From positions 1 to 39,608 of the forward strand of contig URTS01000004.1 in the NCBI GenBank assembly GCA_900550685.1: a DNA stretch of 39,608 nucleotides, read 5' to 3'. Below, one piece after another: positions 1 through 5,917 of this stretch. Every line of letters starts with the position of its first letter. Position 1 is the stretch's first letter. A program made the position numbers and the translations under genes. The DNA is from an uncultured Oscillibacter sp. Its GTDB lineage: Bacteria > Bacillota > Clostridia > Oscillospirales > Oscillospiraceae. The notes below the pieces were generated by a model, which worked only from the letters and a program-made list of their open reading frames with translations, made no database searches and was not told where the DNA came from.

Positions 1-247
1 AGTAGAGCCCATCTGCCTCCAGCTCTTTCGCCATGCCCCACGCCAGCTTGAAGCCAGCCGTGAAGCTCATCAGCTTTGATTCAGCCAGCAATGCGTTCTG
101 TGCGTCCAACAGCCGCAGCAGCTTTCTGTGCCCCACGGCGTCCATGTCCCGTCGCAGTTCCTCTTGGGCATGTTCGACCTGTGCGTCCAACTCGCTGTGT
201 TCCTGATGGTCGAAACGCTTTTGCAGGGCTTTCATGTAGTCATACAT
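1..247 (-). CDS. DUF6809-like small protein, 3' end cut by window edge
   Basis: The frame is open from an ATG at 247 to the window edge, giving at least 82 residues with no stop. An AGGAGG ribosome site lies seven bases before the start. The protein begins MYDYMKALQKRF and is charged and mainly helical. Near the visible end it reads FTAGFKLAWGMAKEL, which resembles the 'YGFKLG' region of DUF6809 family proteins. These are small proteins of unknown function seen mostly on integrative elements, phages and other mobile DNA of Clostridia (family knowledge). Its position just inside a tRNA-type attachment site (525-559) fits a place on an integrated element. The family call rests on pattern memory only and the function is unknown. 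Confidence 0.6.
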   Translation of the reverse strand, partial: MYDYMKALQKRFDHQEHSELDAQVEHAQEELRRDMDAVGHRKLLRLLDAQNALLAESKLMSFTAGFKLAWGMAKELEADGLY

Positions 248-524
248 TGCGGCACCTCCTTTTGGCAACCACAACACATACCACAACTGCTGGCGGAAAG
301 CTATTACTTTTTCGAGAAAGATCTTATTGATTCCAGCGACGCAAAATGTGACATGTGAACAGGAACGGAAATCTCCAGTTGACCCACGTCCTGACCCACG
401 AACAGAAAAACCGGGGCGAAAACAACGGAACAAAGCGTATCTGCGGGGGATGAAACCTTGCGGCAAACCCGCTTTATTCTCTCAAAATTCGGCAGAAGGC
501 ATCCCTATCGAATCTTCACACGCA
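248..524. other. Non-coding end of an integrated element
   Basis: No convincing gene is seen between the DUF6809-like gene and the tRNA fragment. The only short open frames lack ribosome sites. The stretch is what one expects of the terminal non-coding part of an element, next to its attachment site, and contains two GACCCACG direct repeats at 381-400. Confidence 0.4.
381..400. repeat. Tandem direct repeats near attachment site
   Basis: GACCCACG occurs at 381-388 and again at 393-400, a 12-base period. Short direct repeats 100-200 bases inside an attachment site are typical arm-type binding sites for tyrosine integrases. That role is inferred; no integrase is visible in the window. A related TGACCCACAC lies at about 655-664, beyond the tRNA fragment and inside the IS end. 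Confidence 0.35.
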
Positions 525-559
525 TGAGGCCACTGGTTCGAGTCCAGTAGTCTCCACCA
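525..559 (+). other. 3' end of a tRNA: attachment site (attL/attR) remnant
   Basis: The sequence contains a perfect T arm: stem ACTGG at 532-536, loop TTCGAGT at 537-543, stem CCAGT at 544-548. This is followed by acceptor strand AGTCTCC (549-555), discriminator A and an encoded CCA at 557-559. No D arm, anticodon arm or 5' acceptor strand can be folded upstream, so it is a 3' fragment rather than a gene. Integrative elements often recombine in the 3' half of tRNA genes and leave such a fragment at the distal end. The tRNA identity cannot be fixed from this end alone. Confidence 0.7.
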
Positions 560-560
560 A

Positions 561-597
561 AAATCACCGGAATCACTTGATTCCGGTGATTTTCTTT
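561..597 (+). terminator. Rho-independent terminator after tRNA fragment
   Basis: A perfect 15-bp stem (561-575 with 578-592) with a two-base loop is followed by TCTTT. It directly follows the CCA and was probably the terminator of the original tRNA gene. Confidence 0.8.
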
Positions 598-715
598 CGT
601 AATCCGCAACTTTTTTGGACGCTTAATTTTTGGCGTTCCTTCAAGACTCACACGCTGACCCACACGGGAAGCGCCGCACCTGTGTTATGATAGAACTACC
701 GAATGGAGGTGCTGT

Positions 716-1147
716 ATGGGCACGAAGAAGAAATTCACACCAGAGGAACTGAAGCATCTGCAGGCAAACCCCTACACGCTGCGGGTGACGGCAGACAGCA
801 TATCCTACACCCTCGCTTTCAAGGAGGCGTTCTGGGCGCTCAGTCTCCAGGGCTACACCGGCACAGCCGCCTTCCGCAAGCTGGGCTATAACACGGAAGT
901 TCTGGGTTTCGAGCGGATCCACAATACTACAAAGCGCATCCGGCGGGAGGCCAGATCGCCGGAGGGCTTTCATGAGGGCGCCCGGGGCGGTGTGCGTATA
1001 CCAGGCGGCGGGAACAACCAGACAGAGGGGGCATCCGCCCCGTCTGACGAAGCCGCCAGACGCATGAAACGGGAGATTTTGTGTCTCCAGCAGCAGATGG
1101 CGTTCTTAAAAAAAGTCATGCGGCTGCACGGCAAGCCGGGAGAATAG
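716..1147 (+). CDS. IS3-family transposase OrfA
   Basis: This 143-residue protein is the DNA-binding and regulatory half of an IS3-type transposase. The N-terminal two thirds contain a helix-turn-helix-like region (about residues 28-75). The C-terminus has a leucine-rich helix (ILCLQQQMAFLKKVMRL, about 120-137) typical of the OrfA leucine zipper. The start is ATG at 716, with GGAGGTG ending about five bases upstream. The run of seven A at 1108-1114 near its end sits in phase for -1 slippage into orfB, giving the OrfAB fusion transposase; OrfA alone usually acts as a repressor in this family. The middle part (residues 85-112) is glycine/alanine rich and less conserved looking. Confidence 0.85.
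   Translation: MGTKKKFTPEELKHLQANPYTLRVTADSISYTLAFKEAFWALSLQGYTGTAAFRKLGYNTEVLGFERIHNTTKRIRREARSPEGFHEGARGGVRIPGGGNNQTEGASAPSDEAARRMKREILCLQQQMAFLKKVMRLHGKPGE
1108..1115 (+). other. Programmed -1 frameshift site (A7G)
   Basis: Seven A followed by G lie in the OrfA frame as A-AAA-AAA-G. A -1 slip moves the ribosome from the OrfA frame into the OrfB frame, which is open from 1081. This is the standard IS3-family way to make the OrfAB transposase. Confidence 0.75.
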
Positions 1148-1149
1148 CC

Positions 1150-2094
1150 ATGGACAGCGCCGGAGAGAGATTTGAGGCCATTCGCGCCGCGTTGGCGGAT
1201 CGGAACAACATCCTCACCGTGAAAGACCTGTGCGAATTGGCAGGTGTCTCCCGCTCCGGCTACTACAACTGGGTGCGTTCTGAAAAAAACAGAGAGCTTC
1301 GGGAGGCGAAGGACCGGGCGGCATTCGAACAGATCCTGGAGGCATACCGGTTCCGGGGCTACGCAAAGGGCGTTCGCGGCATTCATATGCGGCTTTTGCA
1401 CATGGGTATCCGAATGAACGTGAAGAAGATCCGCCGCCTAATGCGGAAATACAAGCTCACCTGCCCCATCCGAAAGCCGAATCCCTACCGCAGATTGCAG
1501 CGATCCATCCGAATGGGCAGCGCCGCGGAGAATTTGGTCAACCGGGAATTCGAGTCTCATGGGCCGAGAGCCATCCTCCTGACGGACATCACATACATCC
1601 CGCTCCGCGGCAGATTCTGCTACCTCTCCACGATCCTGGACGCCTGCACAAAGCAGGTCCTGGCCTATGCGATAAGCGAATCGCTGGAAGTGGATTTTGT
1701 TTTGGAAACGGTCCAGCTGCTGGTAAAGCACCATGGGATCTCGCTGAGCAAGGAGACCGTGATCCACAGCGACCAGGGTACCCACTACACCAGTCTGAAG
1801 TTCATCCAGCTGGTGGAGAACAGCGCACTGCGGCGGTCCATGTCCCGCAGAGGGAACTGCTGGGACAACGCGCCCCAAGAGAGCTTCTTCGGGCACATGA
1901 AGGACGAGCTGGCCAGTGAGATCCCGGGGTGGACGTCTTTTGAGGCCGCCAAAGCCTCCATTGACCGCTGGATGGATTACTACAACAACGACCGCTGCCA
2001 GTGGGATCTGGCGAAGCTATCCCCTAACGAATATTACCACTACATCACCACAGGTGAGTACCCCGCCGGTATGCTGCCGCTATGGGTCAAATGA
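1150..2094 (+). CDS. IS3-family transposase OrfB (DDE integrase core)
   Basis: OrfB provides the catalytic domain of the transposase. The ATG at 1150 lies three bases after the OrfA stop, but the frame is open further upstream and the active form is probably the frameshift product with OrfA. Seen from the N-terminus: an HTH_21-like region (about residues 20-90) containing GVSRSGYYNW, then an rve integrase core. In that core the acidic residues appear as LLTDITYIP, HSDQGTHYTS and the glutamate in PQESFFGHMKDE, which complete a D-D-E triad. The tail contains YYNNDRCQWDLAKLSP, the usual IS3 C-terminal motif. Length (314 residues from this start) is normal and no key residue is missing. Confidence 0.9.
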   Translation: MDSAGERFEAIRAALADRNNILTVKDLCELAGVSRSGYYNWVRSEKNRELREAKDRAAFEQILEAYRFRGYAKGVRGIHMRLLHMGIRMNVKKIRRLMRKYKLTCPIRKPNPYRRLQRSIRMGSAAENLVNREFESHGPRAILLTDITYIPLRGRFCYLSTILDACTKQVLAYAISESLEVDFVLETVQLLVKHHGISLSKETVIHSDQGTHYTSLKFIQLVENSALRRSMSRRGNCWDNAPQESFFGHMKDELASEIPGWTSFEAAKASIDRWMDYYNNDRCQWDLAKLSPNEYYHYITTGEYPAGMLPLWVK

Positions 2095-2102
2095 AAATGT
2101 CC

Positions 2103-2389
2103 TTGACTTGGGGAGCACTTTAAGCGAGGGCGTTACCGTTAAGGTCAACGCCGCTCCCGAGGCTACCATGGACATCCAGGTCAGCTACAAGCTGGCTGAC
2201 GGCACCGTGGTTGCTACCGAGCTGCGGGCTGAGCAGAAGGCTGATAGCGGTAAGTCCTATGTTACCGTGAAGGCCAAAGATCTGATCACGGACGAGTGGG
2301 GCCTCAACAAAACCCTTGTCAGCGCTAAAACGATCCGTGTTCCTTTCGCCGCTGACACTCTGGCCAACGTCGAGTTCATTGTGAAGTAA
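2103..2389 (+). pseudogene. 3' stub of an unknown protein gene, front half missing
   Basis: Immediately after the IS an open frame runs to a TAA at 2387-2389, encoding about 90 residues without its own start codon or ribosome site. The residues alternate polar and hydrophobic (for example VTVKVNAAPEAT, YVTVKAKDLI, TIRVPFAAD), as in beta-sandwich or Ig-like repeats of secreted or surface proteins, but no family is recognised. A strong terminator follows at 2428-2466, as expected for a real gene end. The 5' part is not present on the other side of the IS, where the tRNA fragment lies. The gene was therefore cut by the insertion together with a deletion or by element integration. Confidence 0.6.
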
Positions 2390-2427
2390 TTTGCTTTCGC
2401 AATGATCAACATGGCACATGTTGAATA

Positions 2428-2466
2428 AAAACAGGCCCCCGCTCTTTCGAGCGGGGGCCTGTTTTT
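2428..2466 (+). terminator. Strong rho-independent terminator
   Basis: A perfect GC-rich stem (core 2432-2444 with 2449-2461) with loop TTTC is flanked by A and T tracts, so it can work in both directions. It ends the truncated gene at 2389. Confidence 0.9.
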
Positions 2467-2468
2467 CC

Positions 2469-2496
2469 TTGACATTCTCCTGCAACTTGCTATAAT
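2469..2496 (+). promoter_or_regulatory. Consensus sigma-A promoter
   Basis: TTGACA (2469-2474), 16 bases, TATAAT (2491-2496). Both boxes match consensus fully. No gene with a ribosome site follows on this strand; it points into the putative small RNA at 2503-2608. Confidence 0.75.
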
Positions 2497-2502
2497 GAGG
2501 GT

Positions 2503-2608
2503 AGGAAAAGGGCGCTGCGACAAGCGGTTATGACCCTAACGAGTAAATTGGTTTATGAGCAAAGTCCATGGAAACCGTCACTTGGCAGAGTGGCGGTTTC
2601 TGCTTTTT
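2503..2608 (+). ncRNA. Putative small RNA, convergent with a micropeptide gene
   Basis: The unit starts just after a full-consensus promoter and ends at a 12-bp hairpin (2571-2582 with 2589-2600, one T-G pair) followed by TGCTTTTT, so a transcript of about 105 nt is predicted. Inside, CGCT and AGCG can pair within a GGG/CCC clamp (about 2510-2537). No ribosome site precedes the ATG at 2530 that opens a 37-codon frame. I do not recognise it as a known RNA family: it lacks the conserved parts of RNase P, SRP RNA or c-di-GMP aptamers. Its 3' end is antisense to the end of the 25-residue frame at 2578-2655. Confidence 0.45.
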
Positions 2609-2655
2609 ACGATAATCGTCACGGTGAACCGTCCGATATGTAACGTAATCCGCAT
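2578..2655 (-). CDS. Possible 25-residue micropeptide
   Basis: The frame starts with ATG at 2655, preceded by AGGGGGTG about six bases upstream, and ends with TGA at 2578-2580. The peptide has a hydrophobic/beta-prone middle (ITLHIGRFTVTIIV) and a basic tail (KSRNRHSAK). On its strand a TTGACA (2747-2742) and TGGAAT (2724-2719) are spaced by 17 bases, a workable promoter. The 3' end overlaps the hairpin of the plus-strand RNA. A basic amphipathic micropeptide opposite an antisense RNA recalls type I toxin-antitoxin pairs, but no known toxin family is recognised and the gene could be spurious. Confidence 0.35.
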   Translation of the reverse strand: MRITLHIGRFTVTIIVKSRNRHSAK

Positions 2656-2718
2656 GAGCAACACCCCCTTTGCGGGTGTGTAGCCATAACCACCTGCCGT
2701 TGTGCAGCGCCTGTGCTT

Positions 2719-2747
2719 ATTCCACCAATTTTGATATTTTCTGTCAA
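2719..2747 (-). promoter_or_regulatory. Candidate promoter of the micropeptide
   Basis: On the minus strand, TTGACA (2747-2742), 17 bases, TGGAAT (2724-2719). It points toward the 25-residue frame at 2655. Confidence 0.35.
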
Positions 2748-2750
2748 GAA

Positions 2751-2787
2751 AGGCCCCGCACCGAAAGGTGCGGGGCTGCTGCTTTTT
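2751..2787 (-). terminator. Terminator of the VWA/MoxR operon
   Basis: A 10-bp GC-rich stem (2753-2762 with 2767-2776) closed by a GAAA loop lies 28 bases beyond the VWA stop. On the minus strand it is followed by CTTTCTT. Confidence 0.7.
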
Positions 2788-2803
2788 CAAACGATGGGCC
2801 GCG

Positions 2804-4000
2804 TCAGCGCTTGGCCATCAGGCGCTTCATGCCCTGCTCCAGCCCCTCGGCGGAAAGCTCGAACATGGGGAACATCTGGGCCAGCTGATAGTGGGTCTGA
2901 GCCCAGAAGCCGGCCTGGGTGGGGGTGGGCTCCGGATTCATCCAGATGAGGTACGGGAAGTGCTTTTTCAGCAGCTCCAGCCATTCCAGGCCGGAGGCGC
3001 CGTAGCGCTGGGTCCGCCAGTCGAACTGCTTTTCCCGCAGTTCATAGGGATTCATGGCGGCGTCGCCTACGATGATGACCTTATAGCTGGCGTCGAAATT
3101 CTGCAGGAGCCATTCTGTGGCGGTCTTGCCGTCCTGCCACAGCCGGGGGCCGTTGTAGAGGTCGCCGTAAATGCAGTTGTGGAAATAATAGGTGTGAAGC
3201 TCCTTGAAGTGGTTGGACTTGGTGGCCGCCTGGAACAGCTGGCTGCACAGGCCGGAATAGTAGTCCATGGAGCCGCCGGAGTCCATGAGCAGCAGGACCT
3301 TCACTGTGTTCTTCCGGGGGTTCTTGTAGCGGATCTCCAACCGTCCGGCGTTTTCGCAGGTGTCGTGAATGGTGGCGTCCACATCCAGCTCCTGCTCGGC
3401 GCTCCGCTCCTGGTTGGAAAGCTGCCGCAGAGTGCGGAAGGCCATCTGGAACTGGCGGGTGTCCAGGGTGTTGTCCTTGCGGAAATCCCGGAACTTCCGC
3501 TCCCCCGCCACCGCCATGGCGGTGCGGTGCATGGACTCGCCCCCCAGCCGCAGGCCGTTGGGATGCCAGCCGCTGTTGCCCCAAGGGGTGAAGCCCTGGG
3601 TGCCCACCCAGTACCGGCCGCCGTTGTGCTCCTCGGTCTGCTCCTTCAGCTTCTGCTCCAGCCGCCGCAGCAGGGTCTCCAGGTCCTCATCAGGAAATCC
3701 TGCGCCCCGCAGCTCCTCCACCGTGCGGCGGAGGTCGTCGCTGGGGTGATTCAGCCAATCCAGCAGATCCTCCGGCAGCTCACCGGTGTAGGGAACGTCC
3801 TTGAAGAATTCCAGGAACACCTGGTCGAAGCGGTCAAACTCCGTTTCGCTCTTCACCACCACCGCCCGGCACAGGTGGTAAAACCCGGTGAGGGTGGAGT
3901 GGTGCAGGCCCTTTTCCATGCCTTCCAGCAGTGTGATCCACTCGTTCAGGGAGACGTTCAGTCCCCGCTGGCGCAGCAGGTAAAAAAACGCGGCAAACAT
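2804..4000 (-). CDS. VWA domain protein (CoxE-like), MoxR partner
   Basis: This is a 398-residue protein without a signal peptide or membrane segment. The N-terminal half is helical and charged. The C-terminal half is a von Willebrand A domain beginning near residue 234 (VKVLLLMD), with the metal site DSGGSM at 240-245. The classical MIDAS is DxSxS; here the third position is glycine, a variant I associate with CoxE-like VWA proteins. Such proteins work with MoxR-type AAA+ ATPases as a chaperone-like pair that matures or inserts cofactors into target enzymes (family knowledge). The ATPase gene is just upstream with a three-base gap, so the two form an operon. The target here is unknown. ATG at 4000. 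Confidence 0.85.
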   Translation of the reverse strand: MFAAFFYLLRQRGLNVSLNEWITLLEGMEKGLHHSTLTGFYHLCRAVVVKSETEFDRFDQVFLEFFKDVPYTGELPEDLLDWLNHPSDDLRRTVEELRGAGFPDEDLETLLRRLEQKLKEQTEEHNGGRYWVGTQGFTPWGNSGWHPNGLRLGGESMHRTAMAVAGERKFRDFRKDNTLDTRQFQMAFRTLRQLSNQERSAEQELDVDATIHDTCENAGRLEIRYKNPRKNTVKVLLLMDSGGSMDYYSGLCSQLFQAATKSNHFKELHTYYFHNCIYGDLYNGPRLWQDGKTATEWLLQNFDASYKVIIVGDAAMNPYELREKQFDWRTQRYGASGLEWLELLKKHFPYLIWMNPEPTPTQAGFWAQTHYQLAQMFPMFELSAEGLEQGMKRLMAKR

Positions 4001-4003
4001 GGC

Positions 4004-4813
4004 TTACTTCACCTTCCGCAGGGTCCGCAGGTCCTTATCCTTTTTCAAAAGCACCCCGGCGTAGGGAATGGTGTCCTCAATGCGGGCGGGGTCCACGCCG
4101 CCGGCCACCAGTGCCCGGATCCAGTCCACCAGCTCGGAGGTGGAGGGCTTTTTCTCAATGCCCCGCAGCTCCCGCAGCCAGTAGAAGGCGGTCAGGGACT
4201 GCCGGATCAGTTGTTCATCCAGGTTTTCGAAGTGGACCCGGAGAATGGCCTCCATCTGCGCCTGGTCCGGGAATTCGATGTAGTGGAACACGCAGCGGCG
4301 CAGGAAGGCATCCGGCAGCTCCTTTTCCGCGTTGGAGGTAATGATGACGATGGGCCGCTGCTTGGCCTTCACGGTCTCCTTGGTCTCCGGAATGTAGAAT
4401 TCCATCCGGTCCAGCTCCCAGAGGAGGTCGTTGGGGAATTCCAGGTCCGCCTTGTCGATCTCGTCGATCAGCAGGACCACCTGCTCTTCGGCGGAGAAGG
4501 CCTCGCCCAGCTTGCCCAGCTTGATGTACTTTTTGATATCGTCCACGCCCTGGCCGCCGAACTGGCTGTCATAGAGCCGCTGGACCACGTCGTAGACATA
4601 GAGGCCGTCCTGGGCCTTGGTGGTGGACTTCACGTTCCAGATGATGAGCTGCTTCCCCAGGGCGTCGGCCACCGCCTGGGCCAGCATGGTCTTGCCGGTG
4701 CCGGGTTCGCCCTTGATGAGCAGGGGCTTCTGCAGTGCCACGGCGATGTTGACGGTCTCCATCAGGTCCTGAGAGGCCACATAATTGGAACTGCCGGTGA
4801 ATTTGGTATCCAT
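4004..4813 (-). CDS. MoxR family AAA+ ATPase
   Basis: The 269-residue protein has Walker A GEPGTGKT at residues 35-42, Walker B LLIDEID at 114-120, a sensor-1 type TSNAEKELPDAF segment and an arginine-finger region FLRRCVFHY. This fits the MoxR branch of AAA+ proteins, and the length is close to the family norm. MoxR ATPases use ATP hydrolysis to remodel client enzymes together with a VWA-domain partner, which here is the next gene. The start ATG at 4813 follows AAAGGAGA by six bases, and a good promoter lies at 4853-4881. The client is not obvious from the neighbours. Confidence 0.92.
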   Translation of the reverse strand: MDTKFTGSSNYVASQDLMETVNIAVALQKPLLIKGEPGTGKTMLAQAVADALGKQLIIWNVKSTTKAQDGLYVYDVVQRLYDSQFGGQGVDDIKKYIKLGKLGEAFSAEEQVVLLIDEIDKADLEFPNDLLWELDRMEFYIPETKETVKAKQRPIVIITSNAEKELPDAFLRRCVFHYIEFPDQAQMEAILRVHFENLDEQLIRQSLTAFYWLRELRGIEKKPSTSELVDWIRALVAGGVDPARIEDTIPYAGVLLKKDKDLRTLRKVK

Positions 4814-4852
4814 AAAAGTTCTCCTTTATAAGCGTTTTGGCGTTCTGGGGCG

Positions 4853-4881
4853 ATTATAGCAGACTTTTCCCCGGGGCACAA
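4853..4881 (-). promoter_or_regulatory. Promoter of the MoxR/VWA operon
   Basis: On the minus strand TTGTGC (4881-4876), 17 bases, TATAAT (4858-4853), about 40 bases before the MoxR start. Confidence 0.65.
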
Positions 4882-4904
4882 TGTAAGTTTATGTTTTGAC
4901 ATTC

Positions 4905-5663
4905 TCACCCCAGGGCCACGTCCAGGATCATCATGATGAGAAAGCCCCCCACAAAGCCGCAGGTCCCGGCTTTGGAATGGGCCTGGGGCACCAGTTCCTC
5001 TACCACCACATACAGCATGGCCCCGGCGGCAAAGCTGAGGAGCCAGGGCATCAGGGGCTGGACCCCGGCGGCCGCCAGCACCACCAGCATCCCGAAAATG
5101 GGCTCCACGCTGCCGGAGAGGGTCCCCAGCAGGAAAGACTTGGCGCGGGAATACCCCTCCTGCCGCAGGGGCAGGGAGATGGCGGCCCCCTCCGGGAAGT
5201 TCTGGATGCCGATGCCCAGGGCCAGGGCCGCCGCCCCGGCGGTCCCCTCCCCTTTGGCCGCCAGGGCAAAGGCCAGCCCCACTGCCATGCCCTCCGGCAC
5301 GTTGTGGAGGGTGATGGCCGCCATCAGCAGCGTGCTCTGGCGGCGGGTGAAGTCCGCATCTGGCTTCCGGCGGAGATGGGGCAGGGCGGCGTCCAGAGCC
5401 GCGAGGAAGCACACCCCCAGCAGCAGTCCCACGGCGGCGGGGAGCCAGCCGGGAACGCCGAAGTCTGCCGACTGCTCAATGGCGGGCAGCAGAAGGCTCC
5501 ACACGCTGGCCGCCGTCATCACCCCGGCGGCAAAGCCCAGCATGGCCCGCTGAAACTGGGGCCGGGGGGCCTCCACAAAGAAAAATACCACCGCAGCCCC
5601 TAAGGTGGTCATCAGAAAGGTAAAGCCGGTGCCGATGGCAGCCCAGCCCAGTGCTTGCAGCAT
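4905..5663 (-). CDS. ZIP family metal transporter
   Basis: A 252-residue integral membrane protein with about eight hydrophobic segments. The two ZIP signature helices are visible: HNVPEG at residues 120-125 and NFPEG at 155-159, which form the metal path. A short histidine/charged loop between helices (PHLRRKPDADF) is also typical. ZIP proteins move Zn2+, Fe2+ or other divalent ions into the cytoplasm; this one is nearest the GufA/ZupT type, and its true substrate cannot be read from sequence. The frame is open 47 codons further upstream, but that part is not membrane-like and covers poor coding sequence. ATG at 5663 is therefore preferred, although its ribosome site is weak and a TTG nine bases earlier is possible. 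Confidence 0.88.
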   Translation of the reverse strand: MLQALGWAAIGTGFTFLMTTLGAAVVFFFVEAPRPQFQRAMLGFAAGVMTAASVWSLLLPAIEQSADFGVPGWLPAAVGLLLGVCFLAALDAALPHLRRKPDADFTRRQSTLLMAAITLHNVPEGMAVGLAFALAAKGEGTAGAAALALGIGIQNFPEGAAISLPLRQEGYSRAKSFLLGTLSGSVEPIFGMLVVLAAAGVQPLMPWLLSFAAGAMLYVVVEELVPQAHSKAGTCGFVGGFLIMMILDVALG

Positions 5664-5753
5664 ACGTATCAACGCCCTTTTCCTCGATTCAGGCGGAATT
5701 CTGCCTGTATGCCAGTATAGGCGCGGCGGCGGAAATGTGTGCGGAAAAGGGGC

Positions 5754-5783
5754 TTTACATCCCGGCGGCAGGTATGCTAAAAT
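5754..5783 (+). promoter_or_regulatory. Promoter of the guanine deaminase leader
   Basis: TTTACA (5754-5759), 18 bases, TAAAAT (5778-5783). The aptamer begins about 10 bases after the expected transcription start. Confidence 0.6.
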
Positions 5784-5798
5784 AAAGCTGGAAATACA

Positions 5799-5903
5799 GC
5801 TCATATAATTCCGCTGATGGGCTTGTCTCAGGCGCGGAAGTTTCTATGAGATCGCCTAAGATCTTGCTATGAGCGTCCGCTTATGCGGGCGCTCTTTTGT
5901 TTT
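5799..5903 (+). promoter_or_regulatory. Variant purine (guanine-type) riboswitch with overlapping terminator
   Basis: The leader folds as a three-way junction. P1 is GCTCAT (5799-5804) with ATGAGC (5869-5874). The J1/2 segment begins ATAAT. P2 is TTCCGC with GCGGAA (5809-5814 and 5834-5839). J2/3 contains GTTTCTA (5840-5846), P3 is AGATC with GATCT, and J3/1 contains TGCT with C5867 at the position that reads guanine in known aptamers. The L2 and L3 loops differ from the usual sequences, but GGGC or AGGC in L2 can pair with GCCT in L3 (5854-5857). The terminator 5871-5880 with 5885-5894, then TTTTGTTTT, uses the 3' strand of P1. Ligand binding should therefore prevent termination, making an ON switch for guanine deaminase. 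Confidence 0.8.
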
Positions 5904-5917
5904 GAAAGGAGGACGCA

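Larger units (their letters stand above)
617..2102 (+). mobile_element. IS3-family insertion sequence
   Basis: It carries two overlapping frames, OrfA and OrfB, with a -1 frameshift site, and a DDE integrase domain in OrfB. Candidate ends are GGAC at 617-620 and GTCC at 2099-2102. Reading inward the two ends share GGAC, then TT, then a TTTG-like stretch, so the terminal repeats are imperfect and the exact boundaries are uncertain by several bases. No clear target duplication can be named. Both reading frames are intact, so the element may still be active. Confidence 0.7.

Noticed and set aside
480..559. Complete tRNA gene
   Set aside because: Only the T arm and 3' acceptor strand can be formed; no D arm or anticodon arm fits upstream.
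2503..2608. RNase P, SRP RNA or c-di-GMP riboswitch
   Set aside because: A GAGCAAAGTCC stretch recalls conserved parts of such RNAs, but the length and the remaining conserved segments do not fit.
2578..2790. 70-residue long form of the micropeptide frame
   Set aside because: The upstream part runs through a terminator hairpin and a promoter; only the last 25 codons have a proper ribosome site.
2768..4831. 687-residue plus-strand open frame
   Set aside because: Shadow of the VWA and MoxR genes on the other strand; GC-rich antisense frames stay open by chance. No domain and no ribosome site.
4905..5804. Long 299-residue form of the ZIP transporter
   Set aside because: The first 47 residues are proline/arginine rich, not membrane-like, and overlap the guanine deaminase promoter region; start at 5663 fits the family.
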